Of a DNA stretch of 64,000 nt, positions 25,373 through 33,428 are shown in pieces. Source of the DNA: T1Sed10-7 sp041685505 (GTDB taxonomy: Bacteria > Actinomycetota > Nitriliruptoria > Nitriliruptorales > Nitriliruptoraceae); NCBI GenBank assembly GCA_041685505.1, contig JAWLFQ010000003.1, forward strand, positions 1 through 64,000. The letters run 5' to 3'. The notes below the pieces were generated by a model that saw nothing but the letters and a program-made list of their open reading frames with translations, did no database searches and had not been told where the DNA came from. A program made the translations under genes and the position numbers. Within the stretch, counting starts at the first letter, position 1; each line of letters starts with the position of its first letter.

Positions 25373-26733
25373 GTACGGTCCCTCCCGTTGTGCCGACCGT
25401 GGCCGGGTTCCTGTTCGTCGTCGGGCGGCGGTGCCATGGCCAGCCCACGCACCGGCTTCTCCACCGCACGGGGCGCACGGGCACCCTGCGCGGCGATGTC
25501 GCCGACACCGGTGGAGATCGGCAGATCCTCACCGCCGAGCTCGTGGCCCATGCGTTCGGCCTTGGTGCGCAGGTAGAAGGCGTTGTTGGGGTTGGGGCGG
25601 ACCTCGACGGGGACCCGGCCCACGATGGACAGGCCGAAGCCGGACAGCGCCGCACGCTTCTCGGGGTTGTTGGTGAGCAGCTTGAGCGTGGACAACCCGA
25701 GGTCCGCCAGGATCATCGCCCCGACACCGTAGTCGCGGTCGTCGTTGGGCAGCCCCAGATCGAGGTTGGCGTCGACGGTGTCCGCACCGTTGTCCTGCAG
25801 CTCGTAGGCCCGCAGCTTGTGGAGCAGCCCGATGCCGCGGCCCTCGTGGCCGCGCAGGTAGACCACCACACCTCGGCCCTCCTCGGCGATGCGCGCCATG
25901 GAGAGATCCAGCTGGGGGCCGCAGTCGCAGCGCAGCGAGCGGAACACGTCACCGGTCAGACACTCGGAGTGCATGCGCACGAGCACGTCACGCTCGCCCT
26001 CCGGATCGCCGTAGAGCAGGGCCAGCGACTCCGTGTCATCGAAGGAGCTGCGGTAGCCGATCATCTTCCAGTCGCCGTAGGGCGTGGGCAGCTTCGCCAC
26101 GGCCACGCGCTCGACCAGGCTCTCGCGAGCCCGGCGGTAGGCGACCAGATCGGCGATGCTGACGATCAGCAGGCCGTGCTCGGCCGCGAAGCGCTCCAGG
26201 TCACCGACCCGGGCCATGGTGCCGTCGGGGTTGGTGACCTCGCAGATCACCGCTGCCGGTCGGCGGCCAGCCATGCGGACCAGATCGACGGAGGCCTCGG
26301 TGTGACCGAGGCGGTGGAGCACACCGGCGGGGTGGTAGCGCAGGGGCAGCACGTGCCCCGGCCGGGTGATGTCGTGGGGCTCGGTCGCGGGGTCGGCCAG
26401 CACCCGGCAGGTCCGGGCACGGTCCGCGGCGGAGATCCCCGTGGTCGTGCCCTCGGCGGCGTCGACCGACACCGTGTAGGCCGTGCCCTTGGGATCCTGG
26501 TTGCGGGCCACCATCGGCGGCAGGTCGAGGCGGTCGAGGTCGTCGCCCAGCATCGGCACGCACACGAACCCCGAGGTGTGCTGGATGACGAAGGCCATCT
26601 GCTCCGCGGTGACGGCGTCGGCGGCGAGCACCAGGTCGCCCTCGTTCTCCCGGTCCTCGTCGTCGACGACGATGACCATGCCGCCCTCCGCCAGCACGGC
26701 GATGGCGTCCTCGATGGGCGCGAAGGTGCTCAC
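25369..26733 (-). CDS. ribBA: Bifunctional DHBP synthase / GTP cyclohydrolase II
   Basis: Makes both riboflavin precursors. The RibB domain (about 1-205) has VVDDEDRENEGDLV (22-35, metal-binding acidic residues), RPGHVLPL (124-131) and GHTEASVDL (143-151). The RibA domain (about 210-420) has HSECLTGDVFRSLRCDCGPQL, where Cys258, Cys269 and Cys271 bind zinc, then RGHEGRGIGLLHKL. A proline- and charge-rich tail of about 30 residues follows. Both catalytic sites appear intact, so this is a true fusion. It overlaps ribE and ribH by GTGA at both ends. Confidence 0.97.
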   Translation of the reverse strand: MSTFAPIEDAIAVLAEGGMVIVVDDEDRENEGDLVLAADAVTAEQMAFVIQHTSGFVCVPMLGDDLDRLDLPPMVARNQDPKGTAYTVSVDAAEGTTTGISAADRARTCRVLADPATEPHDITRPGHVLPLRYHPAGVLHRLGHTEASVDLVRMAGRRPAAVICEVTNPDGTMARVGDLERFAAEHGLLIVSIADLVAYRRARESLVERVAVAKLPTPYGDWKMIGYRSSFDDTESLALLYGDPEGERDVLVRMHSECLTGDVFRSLRCDCGPQLDLSMARIAEEGRGVVVYLRGHEGRGIGLLHKLRAYELQDNGADTVDANLDLGLPNDDRDYGVGAMILADLGLSTLKLLTNNPEKRAALSGFGLSIVGRVPVEVRPNPNNAFYLRTKAERMGHELGGEDLPISTGVGDIAAQGARAPRAVEKPVRGLAMAPPPDDEQEPGHGRHNGRDRT

Positions 26734-27365
26734 GCGTCCCCCTCACCCAGCGGCGCGGCGTAGGGACTCTCGGCACCGCCTGCCAGGAGCCGCTCGACGT
26801 ACTTGGCGATGACGTCCACCTCGAGGTTGACGTGGTCGCCCTCGGTGAGCACACCCAGGGTGGTCACCTCCAGGGTGTGCGGGATCAACCCGATGCGGAA
26901 GCCTCCGTCGGCGGTGCGGTCCACCACCGTCAGGCTGACCCCGCTGACGGTGATCGAGCCCTTGGGGACCAGATAGCGGGCCACCGTGTCGTCGGCGGCG
27001 ATGGTCATGAACACCGTCCCGGGCAGGCGTTCGAGGTCGGTGACCGTCCCGACGGCGTCCACGTGTCCCTGCACGAGGTGACCGCCGAAACGGCTGTCGG
27101 CGCGCATGGCCCGCTCCAGGTTGACGGGTCGGCCGACCTCGAGGTCACCGAGGGCCGTCGCACGGAGCGTCTCCGCCATCAGATCGGCGGTGAAGCCGTC
27201 CTCCGGCAGGGTCGTGACCGTCAGGCAGGTGCCGTCCACGGAGATGGAGTCACCCACCACCGCGCCGTCGAGCACCTGGCGGCACTGCACGTGGAGGCGC
27301 GCGTGGCCGTCCTTCACGTCGATGGCGGCCACCTGGCCGAGCTCCTCGACGATGCCGGTGAACAT
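26730..27365 (-). CDS. ribE: Riboflavin synthase alpha chain
   Basis: Dismutates two lumazine molecules to riboflavin. The 211-residue protein consists of two related lumazine-binding barrels: the first begins MFTGIVEELG, the second around FGGHLVQGHVDAVG (about residue 95). The second ATG of an ATGATG pair (27365) is preferred because AGGAG (27371-27375) then has a five-base spacer and the product begins MFTGI like its relatives. It lies 85 bases after ribD. No FMN riboswitch sequence is recognisable in that gap. Confidence 0.96.
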   Translation of the reverse strand: MFTGIVEELGQVAAIDVKDGHARLHVQCRQVLDGAVVGDSISVDGTCLTVTTLPEDGFTADLMAETLRATALGDLEVGRPVNLERAMRADSRFGGHLVQGHVDAVGTVTDLERLPGTVFMTIAADDTVARYLVPKGSITVSGVSLTVVDRTADGGFRIGLIPHTLEVTTLGVLTEGDHVNLEVDVIAKYVERLLAGGAESPYAAPLGEGDA

Positions 27366-27450
27366 CATGGCTCCTTGGCGGTCGTGCGGTGGCCCGACAC
27401 CGGGCCTGGTCTCGCGGTTCGGTACGGGTGGGTCGTACGGTCGGTCAGGG

Positions 27451-28575
27451 TCACACCGGTGCTGGCAGCAGGTGCACGATCGCATCGCCACCGGCGCCGC
27501 CGCTGCGTTCGGTGCGCCACCGCCCGCCCCGCGGCGGGGCGAGTGCATCGTCGAGCGGACCGTCGCCCAGCCCGACCGCGACGTGCAGGACGAGCCGGTC
27601 GACGAGCTCCGCATCGAGCAGCGCACCTGCCAGCGTAGGGCCCGGTTCGGCGAGCAGGGACACCATGCCGGTCTCGGCGAGGGTGGCCAGGGCGGCGGGC
27701 AGGTCGACCCCACGGCCGCCGCGGCCGGCAGGCACCCACCGCACCTCCACACCACGGGTCGCGAGGGCGGCGGCGCGATGGCGGCGCGCAGCTGCCTCCA
27801 CGGTGTCCGCGGTGCTGCCCGCCGCGATCACGACGGTGCCGGAGCGGACCAGCCGCGCCGTCACCGGGGTGCGCACCGCGGCGTCGAGCACCACGGCCCG
27901 TGGCTGGTGCACGGTGGCGACGTCGCGGACGTCGAGTCGGGGGTCATCGGCGACCACGGTGCCGATGCCCACCAGCACGCCGTCCACGGTGGCACGCCAG
28001 CGGTGCACGGCGCGGCGCGCCGCCGCCCCGGTCACCCACCGCGCCCCGGAGGGGTTGGTCACCTGCCCGTCCGCGGTACGCGCCAGCTTGAGCGTCACGT
28101 GGGGACGGTCATGCCGGGCCACGGTCATGAACCCCTCCAGTGCCCCCGCGACGCCGCCGCGGATGGCGTCGTCGGGAGGAGGGGGGCCCACCACCTCGAC
28201 GCCGGCGGCCGACAGCCGCGCGGCCCCACCACGGGCGGCGGGGTGGGGGTCGGGATGGCCGATGACCACCCGGGTGACCCCCGCCGCCAGCAGGGCGTCG
28301 GTACAGGGCGGCGTTCGGCCGTGATGGGCGCAGGGCTCCAGGGTGACCACCGCCGTGGCGCCCCGGGCGGCGGCGCCGGCGGCCCGCAGCGCGACCACCT
28401 CGGCGTGGGGGCCCGGAGGCGGTGTGGTCACCCCCTCACCGATGACGCGGTCATCGGCCAGCAGCAGGCAGCCCACGGCGGGGTTGGGACTGACCTGGGG
28501 GCCGTGGCGCGCGGCCATGGCCATCGCGCGCGCCAACGCGGCGCGCTCCGCGGGGCGTGGCGACGGGGCGCTCAC
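27451..28575 (-). CDS. ribD: Bifunctional pyrimidine deaminase / reductase RibD
   Basis: Carries out two middle steps of riboflavin synthesis. The N-terminal zinc deaminase has HAE (57-59) and PCAHHGRTPPC (81-91). The C-terminal reductase (about 150-374) starts RPHVTLKLARTADGQV and contains RWRATVDGVLVGIGTV, binding NADPH. It has 374 residues. GTG 28575 has no clear Shine-Dalgarno but lies only 28 bases after the REC-GGDEF gene, so translation may depend on the upstream ribosome. Several reductase-domain loops are alanine- and proline-rich compared with common homologs, but no key motif is lost. Confidence 0.95.
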   Translation of the reverse strand: MSAPSPRPAERAALARAMAMAARHGPQVSPNPAVGCLLLADDRVIGEGVTTPPPGPHAEVVALRAAGAAARGATAVVTLEPCAHHGRTPPCTDALLAAGVTRVVIGHPDPHPAARGGAARLSAAGVEVVGPPPPDDAIRGGVAGALEGFMTVARHDRPHVTLKLARTADGQVTNPSGARWVTGAAARRAVHRWRATVDGVLVGIGTVVADDPRLDVRDVATVHQPRAVVLDAAVRTPVTARLVRSGTVVIAAGSTADTVEAAARRHRAAALATRGVEVRWVPAGRGGRGVDLPAALATLAETGMVSLLAEPGPTLAGALLDAELVDRLVLHVAVGLGDGPLDDALAPPRGGRWRTERSGGAGGDAIVHLLPAPV

Positions 28576-28603
28576 CGCCGGACGCAGGACCGGACCGTCG
28601 GCC

Positions 28604-29572
28604 TCACGGCAGCTCGACCTCCATCTCCACGCCTTCCTCCGGCGAACGGCGGTCGATCCGGTAGTCCGATCCCGCGGTGCTGCGGCCCTTGGCGTACCGC
28701 TTCATCTCCGTGGCGGTGGCCACCATGTCCCCGTGGTGATCGAAGTCGCGGATGGCCGTGGAGGCGATACCGATCGACAGCGACAGCAGCTCGAAGCGTT
28801 GCGGGACGCCGCGGCGATCGGTCACCTCGATACCGCCGGTGGCCAGGTCCCCGGCGTCGTACAGCGAGGGCGCGAGTTCGTCGAAGCGCGTGCAGATCAG
28901 CTGCGCGGTCGCCTCGGCGAGATCGGGCCGGACCAGCACCACGAAGTCGTCGCCCCCGACGTGACCGACGAAGGCCTCCGGATCGTCGAGTTCGTCGCGC
29001 ACCTGCTGCAACAGCGAACCGAGCGCTGCCAGTGCCTCATCGCCGCGCAGGAAGCCGTAGTGGTCGTTGTAGGGCTTGAACCGGTCGAGGTCGACGTACA
29101 GCAGCGCGAAACCGCCCGGGGCGGCCAGCAGCTGGGCGAGCTTGGCGAGGATCGACTCGTTGCCGGGCAGACCCGTCAGGGGGTTGCGTGTGCGTTGGGT
29201 GTCGGCCCGGCGCATCGCGGCACGCACCCGGGCGACCAGTTCGTCGGGGTCGAAGGGCTTGGTGAGGTAGTCGTCGGCACCGGCGTCCAGCCCCGTGATG
29301 GCATCGACGGTCTGCACCTTGGCCGTGAGCAGCATCACGGGCAGGTGGCTGGTGCGGGGGTCCTCACGCATCTGCCGCAGGGCCGACAGGCCATCGAGCC
29401 GGGGCATCATCACGTCGAGCACGACCACGTCGGGGTGACCGGTGCGGGCCACCTGTAACGCCTCCAGCCCGTCGCGGGCCAACAGCACCTCGAAACCGGC
29501 CAGCTGGAGGGTGACCTCCAGGTAGGCCCGGATGTCCTCGTCGTCGTCGGCGACCAGGATGCGGGCGGTCAC
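28604..29572 (-). CDS. Response regulator with REC and GGDEF domains (PleD-like)
   Basis: REC domain (1-122) has acidic Asp10-Asp11, phospho-acceptor Asp53 in VLDVMMPRLDG, and Lys105 in TKPF. A GGDEF domain (about 130-310) starts NPLTGLPGNES, then YVDLDRFKPYNDHYGFLRGDEAL. The active loop reads GGDDF (206-210) rather than GGDEF or GGEEF. No RxxD inhibitory site is present at the expected position (197-200 reads DPEA). It could make cyclic di-GMP with weakened activity, or act as a binding or scaffold domain. GTG 29572 overlaps the rpe stop by GTGA and the gene sits in the rpe-rib operon. No histidine kinase gene is in the window. Confidence 0.88.
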   Translation of the reverse strand: MTARILVADDDEDIRAYLEVTLQLAGFEVLLARDGLEALQVARTGHPDVVVLDVMMPRLDGLSALRQMREDPRTSHLPVMLLTAKVQTVDAITGLDAGADDYLTKPFDPDELVARVRAAMRRADTQRTRNPLTGLPGNESILAKLAQLLAAPGGFALLYVDLDRFKPYNDHYGFLRGDEALAALGSLLQQVRDELDDPEAFVGHVGGDDFVVLVRPDLAEATAQLICTRFDELAPSLYDAGDLATGGIEVTDRRGVPQRFELLSLSIGIASTAIRDFDHHGDMVATATEMKRYAKGRSTAGSDYRIDRRSPEEGVEMEVELP

Positions 29573-30261
29573 GGGGACCCTCCGGCGGTCCCGGTGGCCT
29601 CGGCGGCATCGGCCAGGGCCAGCAGCTCGCGGACCGCCCCTGCCCGGTCGGCGGTGCCGAACACCGCGGAGCCGGCGACCAACACCTCCGCCCCGGCCCC
29701 AGCGGCGCGGCCGACGGTGGCCGGGCCGATGCCACCATCCACCTGGATGCGGAACCCGGCACCGTGCGCGGCGCGCCAGGCCGCGGCCTCGGTGACCTTG
29801 GGGAGCGCGTCGGGGAGGAACGCCTGCCCCCCGAAGCCCGGCTCCACGGTCATCACCAGCAGCAGGTCGACGTGGTCGAGCAGCTCGGTGACCATCGACA
29901 GCGGGTGCGCCGGCTTGATCGCCACACCGACGCTGGCCCCGCGCGCCTGCAGCGCGTGGATCAGTGCCAGCGGCTCGTCCTCCACCTCGGGGTGGAAGGT
30001 GATGTGATCGGCCCCGCGCTCCACCAACTGCGGCGCGTAGGTCGCCGGGTCGGTGATCATCAGATGACAGTCGAGCAGCAGATCCGTGGCGCCGCGCAAG
30101 GACGCGATGACCGGGTGCCCGAGGGTGATGTTCGGCACGTAGTGGCCGTCCATCACGTCCACGTGGATCGTCGGCACCACCTCAGCCACCTCGGCGACCT
30201 CGGCCCCGAGGCGGGCGAAGTCCGCGGACAGGATCGAAGGGGAGATGGACCGTCGGTGCAC
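29569..30261 (-). CDS. rpe: Ribulose-phosphate 3-epimerase
   Basis: Interconverts ribulose 5-phosphate and xylulose 5-phosphate in the pentose phosphate pathway. Ribulose 5-phosphate is also the RibB substrate, which fits its place at the head of the riboflavin genes. The TIM barrel is complete in 230 residues: SPSILSADFARLG, HVDVMDGHYVPNITLG (metal and catalytic Asp), DCHLMI, VEPGFGGQAF, and IQVDGGIG near the C terminus. GTG 30261 has only a weak ribosome site. The 95-base gap to rsmB holds a possible terminator hairpin. Confidence 0.96.
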   Translation of the reverse strand: MHRRSISPSILSADFARLGAEVAEVAEVVPTIHVDVMDGHYVPNITLGHPVIASLRGATDLLLDCHLMITDPATYAPQLVERGADHITFHPEVEDEPLALIHALQARGASVGVAIKPAHPLSMVTELLDHVDLLLVMTVEPGFGGQAFLPDALPKVTEAAAWRAAHGAGFRIQVDGGIGPATVGRAAGAGAEVLVAGSAVFGTADRAGAVRELLALADAAEATGTAGGSP

Positions 30262-30326
30262 CTGGACCCCATCCTCCGCGCTGCTGGCGGGCGCTCGCGT
30301 GCCGCGCCGAGCCTAGCTCCTGGACG

Positions 30327-30345
30327 CGGACGGCCCGACCGTCCG
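30327..30345 (-). terminator. Hairpin after rsmB, terminator-like without T-run
   Basis: CGGACGG and CCGTCCG pair perfectly around a five-base loop, 12 bases downstream of the rsmB stop. There is no T-run on the minus strand, so this would be an actinobacterial-style or Rho-assisted terminator at best. It would separate the rpoZ-rsmB genes from the rpe-rib operon. Confidence 0.4.
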
Positions 30346-30356
30346 ACCGTGGGTAC

Positions 30357-31670
30357 TCACCCGGCCTGCCAGGTGGCGATGAACATCCCGTCGGTGTCGT
30401 CGCTGTCGGGCAGCAGCTGGGTGGTACCCGCAGGTGTGAGCCCGTGGGCGGCCGCCTCCGGTGCGAAGCCCTCGACCACCGCGGTGGTCTCGGCTGTGGT
30501 CCAGGTGCACACCGCGTAGGTCAGCTGGCCACCGGGTGCGACCAGGGGAGCCGCCGCGCGCAGCAGCTGCCCCTGCAGACGCGCGAGATCGACGGCGTCG
30601 TGGGGCGTCCGCCGCCAGCGGACCTCCGGCCGGCGCCGACCCGTACCGAGCCCCGTACAGGGCGCGTCGAGCAGCACGACCTCGAAGCGTTCCCCGGGAG
30701 CGAGCGGCGGGGTGCGGGCGTCGCCGACACGGACGTCGATGTCGACGTGCTGGCGGGTCGCCGCCTCGGCGATCAGCTGCGCACGGTGGCGGTACAGCTC
30801 CACGGCGACCACCCGCCCCGACGGCCCGACGAGGTGGGCGAGGTGCGTCGCCTTGCCGCCCGGACCGGCGCACAGATCCAGCACCCGGTCGCCCTCGCTC
30901 GCGCCGGTACCCAGCGCCACCCGCACCGAGGCCTCGTCCTGGACCACGGCACGTCCCTGGACGACGGCCGACAACGTGCGCGGGTCGGCACCGGGTGCCC
31001 GGACCGACACCGGTGTGGTGCCGGCACGCGCGGTGACCCCCGCCGCAGCGAGCTCGGCCAGCAGCTCCTCGCGGGGGCCGTTGGCCCGCAGCGTCACCCC
31101 GGGTGCGAGATCGTCCGCGGCCAGTATCGACGCGGTTCGCTCGACGTCGTAGCGCGGGAGCAGATCCTCGACCACCCAGTCGGGATGCGCGGTGCGCAGC
31201 GCCAGGTGGCGCACCGGATCGTCCGCGATGGCGGGCCAGCCGAGGTCCCCCTCACGGCGGGCCAGGGCACGCAGCACCCCGTTGACGAAACCGGCGGCGC
31301 CCGCGCTGCGGCGCGCCGGCACCGCCTGGCGCGCCACCTGCACCGAGGTGTCGACCGCCGCCCGGGCGGGGACGTCGCTGACCACCAGCTGGGTCGCACC
31401 CAGCCGCAGGATGCGGCGCAGTGCCGGCTCGACAGCGGCGAGCGGACGGGACAGCACGAGCTCCAGCGCGGCGTCGAGCGTGCCCTCCCAGCGCAGCGTC
31501 TCGTAGGCCAGGTGGGCGGCGAAGGCACGGTCGCGGGTGTCCGTCAGGGCGGCGACGGCCTCGGGCACGGCCAGGTTGGACCACGCCTGGTCCTCCTCGA
31601 CCCGCTGCAGGGCCACCAGCGCGGCCTGCCGAGCGGCGATCCCGCTGGTGGACGGATCCGAGCGGCTCAC
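30357..31670 (-). CDS. rsmB: 16S rRNA m5C methyltransferase RsmB
   Basis: Methylates a 16S rRNA cytosine (C967 in E. coli). It has an N-terminal NusB-like RNA-binding domain (about 10-140) and a C-terminal Rossmann methyltransferase: SAM motif VLDLCAGPGGKATH (263-276), motif IV LLDAPCTGLGTG (333-344, Cys338) and motif VI YAVCTWTTAET with the catalytic Cys388. It has 437 residues. GTG 31670 overlaps the fmt stop by GTGA. The order def-fmt-rsmB is common across bacteria. Confidence 0.95.
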   Translation of the reverse strand: MSRSDPSTSGIAARQAALVALQRVEEDQAWSNLAVPEAVAALTDTRDRAFAAHLAYETLRWEGTLDAALELVLSRPLAAVEPALRRILRLGATQLVVSDVPARAAVDTSVQVARQAVPARRSAGAAGFVNGVLRALARREGDLGWPAIADDPVRHLALRTAHPDWVVEDLLPRYDVERTASILAADDLAPGVTLRANGPREELLAELAAAGVTARAGTTPVSVRAPGADPRTLSAVVQGRAVVQDEASVRVALGTGASEGDRVLDLCAGPGGKATHLAHLVGPSGRVVAVELYRHRAQLIAEAATRQHVDIDVRVGDARTPPLAPGERFEVVLLDAPCTGLGTGRRRPEVRWRRTPHDAVDLARLQGQLLRAAAPLVAPGGQLTYAVCTWTTAETTAVVEGFAPEAAAHGLTPAGTTQLLPDSDDTDGMFIATWQAG

Positions 31671-32638
31671 GCCTGCCCGCTGTCCGCGCCCACCTGCTCC
31701 CCCACCTCGATGCGGGCGCCGTTGGCGAAGTCGCCGGCCGCCATCCGCGGCTTGCCGGCGGGCTGTACCTCGGTGAGCCGGACGGCTCCCTCCCCGCAGG
31801 CGACCACCACACCGTCACGGTCCACGGCGACCACCGTGCCCGGCGGGGTGTCACCGTCGAAGGCGCCCAGCACCAACGCCGCGCCCGCACGGTCCAGGGG
31901 TGGGGCGTCGAAGACCTTCAACCGGGCACCGCGGAAGGTCGTGTGGGCACCCGGAGCGGGGTCGGCGCTGCGCACCAGGCGGTCGACCTCCGTCGCTGAC
32001 CGGGAGAGGTCGATGGCCACGTCCTCGGGGGTGATCTTGGGGGCCAGCGTCGCGCCCTCCTCGTGCTGGGCGACCGGCGCCTCACCCGCGTGCAGCGCCC
32101 GCAAGGACTCCACCAGCACCGGGGCGCCGAGACGGGCCAGCCGCTCGAGGAGCACACCGGCGTGCTCGCGCGGCTCGATCGCGACCTCGACGCGACGCAG
32201 CACCGGCCCGGTGTCCATCCCCCGGTCGAGCACGAAGGTGGTCACCCCCGTGACCTCGTCACCGGCACGCAGCGCGTGCTGGACCGGTGCGGCGCCGCGC
32301 CACCGGGGCAGCAGGGAGAAGTGCAGGTTCACGAACCCGCGCCCGCCGGCAGCGAGCACGTCCTCGGGCAGCAGCGCGCCGTAGGCCACCACGGCACAGG
32401 CGTCGAGGTCGAGCGCTCGCAGCTCGTCGAGGACCTCCCTGGGCTTCGCGGGCTGCCACACGGGGAGGCCGTGGGCCTCGGCGGCGACCTTCACGGGCGG
32501 TGGCTGTGGCGTCCCCCGCCGTCCCCGGGGACGATCGGGGTTGCACACCACCGCTGCGACGTCGATGTCCGCCGCCGCGACCAGCGCCTCCAGCGCGGGA
32601 ACGGCGGCCTCAGGGGTGCCCAGGAAGGCGATACGCAC
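31667..32638 (-). CDS. fmt: Methionyl-tRNA formyltransferase
   Basis: Adds the formyl group to initiator Met-tRNA. Motifs: NLHFSLLPRWRGAAPVQ (104-120) with the catalytic Asn and His, and DRGMDTGPVL (138-147) with the catalytic Asp, followed by the C-terminal OB-like tRNA-binding domain. It has 323 residues. GTG 32638 has GAGGA seven bases upstream. It lies 81 bases after def, whose product removes the same formyl group from new proteins. Confidence 0.97.
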   Translation of the reverse strand: MRIAFLGTPEAAVPALEALVAAADIDVAAVVCNPDRPRGRRGTPQPPPVKVAAEAHGLPVWQPAKPREVLDELRALDLDACAVVAYGALLPEDVLAAGGRGFVNLHFSLLPRWRGAAPVQHALRAGDEVTGVTTFVLDRGMDTGPVLRRVEVAIEPREHAGVLLERLARLGAPVLVESLRALHAGEAPVAQHEEGATLAPKITPEDVAIDLSRSATEVDRLVRSADPAPGAHTTFRGARLKVFDAPPLDRAGAALVLGAFDGDTPPGTVVAVDRDGVVVACGEGAVRLTEVQPAGKPRMAAGDFANGARIEVGEQVGADSGQA

Positions 32639-32719
32639 GACGGTGTCCTCGTGTTCGGTCCCAGGTGACGCGACGCGGGGGCGTTGTGCGCGCCGTGGGT
32701 GGGAGGGGAAGTGGTGGCG

Positions 32720-33298
32720 TCAACGGTTCCGGCCGAGGAGCAGCCCGCCCGGCCGCGGCGGCTCGGGATCGTCGAGGCCCTGGGCCAGCCGGTACTCGCG
32801 CATCTGCTTCAGCGCCGCCTTGCGGTCGTGTGCGGCCAGGTGGTCGACGAACAGGATGCCGTTGAGGTGGTCCATCTCGTGCAGCCAGATGCGGGCGTAG
32901 TGGCCCTCGAGTTGGACCAGGTGATCGTCGCCGACCAGGTCCTGGTAGGCGACCTCGACCCTGAGGGGACGCTCCACGGGGTAGAACAGCCCGGGGAAGG
33001 ACAGGCAGCCCTCGTCACCGTCCTGGATGTCCTCGCTGGCATCGGTGATCCGCGGGTTGACCACCGCGCCGCCGTCACGCGAGCGGGCACCGTCGGCGGC
33101 CTCGTGTTCCACCTCCCAGGTGAACAGACGCTTGAGCACACCCACCTGGTTCGCAGCGAGCCCGACCCCGTCGGCCGCGCGCATCGTGTCGAGCATGTCC
33201 TCGGCGAGTGTCGCCAGGCGCGCGTCGAAGTCGACGACCTCGTGGGCGTGCTGGCGCAGCACGGGGTCACCGAAGATGCGGATCTCCATCCTGGCCAC
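32720..33298 (-). CDS. def: Peptide deformylase
   Basis: Metal-dependent removal of N-formyl groups from nascent proteins. The three family motifs are GVGLAANQ (44-51), EGCLS (96-100, Cys98 metal ligand) and HEMDHLNG (140-147, two His ligands and the catalytic Glu). It has 192 residues. GTG 33298 is preferred over the internal ATG at 33289 because GGGAGG (33306-33311) sits seven bases upstream of it. The gap to priA is 130 bases. Confidence 0.96.
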   Translation of the reverse strand: MARMEIRIFGDPVLRQHAHEVVDFDARLATLAEDMLDTMRAADGVGLAANQVGVLKRLFTWEVEHEAADGARSRDGGAVVNPRITDASEDIQDGDEGCLSFPGLFYPVERPLRVEVAYQDLVGDDHLVQLEGHYARIWLHEMDHLNGILFVDHLAAHDRKAALKQMREYRLAQGLDDPEPPRPGGLLLGRNR

Positions 33299-33428
33299 GG
33301 GGCTGCCTCCCGGCTGTGGTTGGCGTGTGGGGCGGGTGCTGGCAGCGTCGATGGTACGCGTCGACCTCGCATCGACCACCGCAGCCGGCCACGCCGGGTC
33401 GGAGGCGCCCCCGTGACCGGCGGCAGCG

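Noticed and set aside
27366..27450. FMN riboswitch before ribE, or one before ribD or rpe
   Set aside because: No conserved RFN sequence blocks are seen in any gap of the riboflavin operon, and the gaps are too short.
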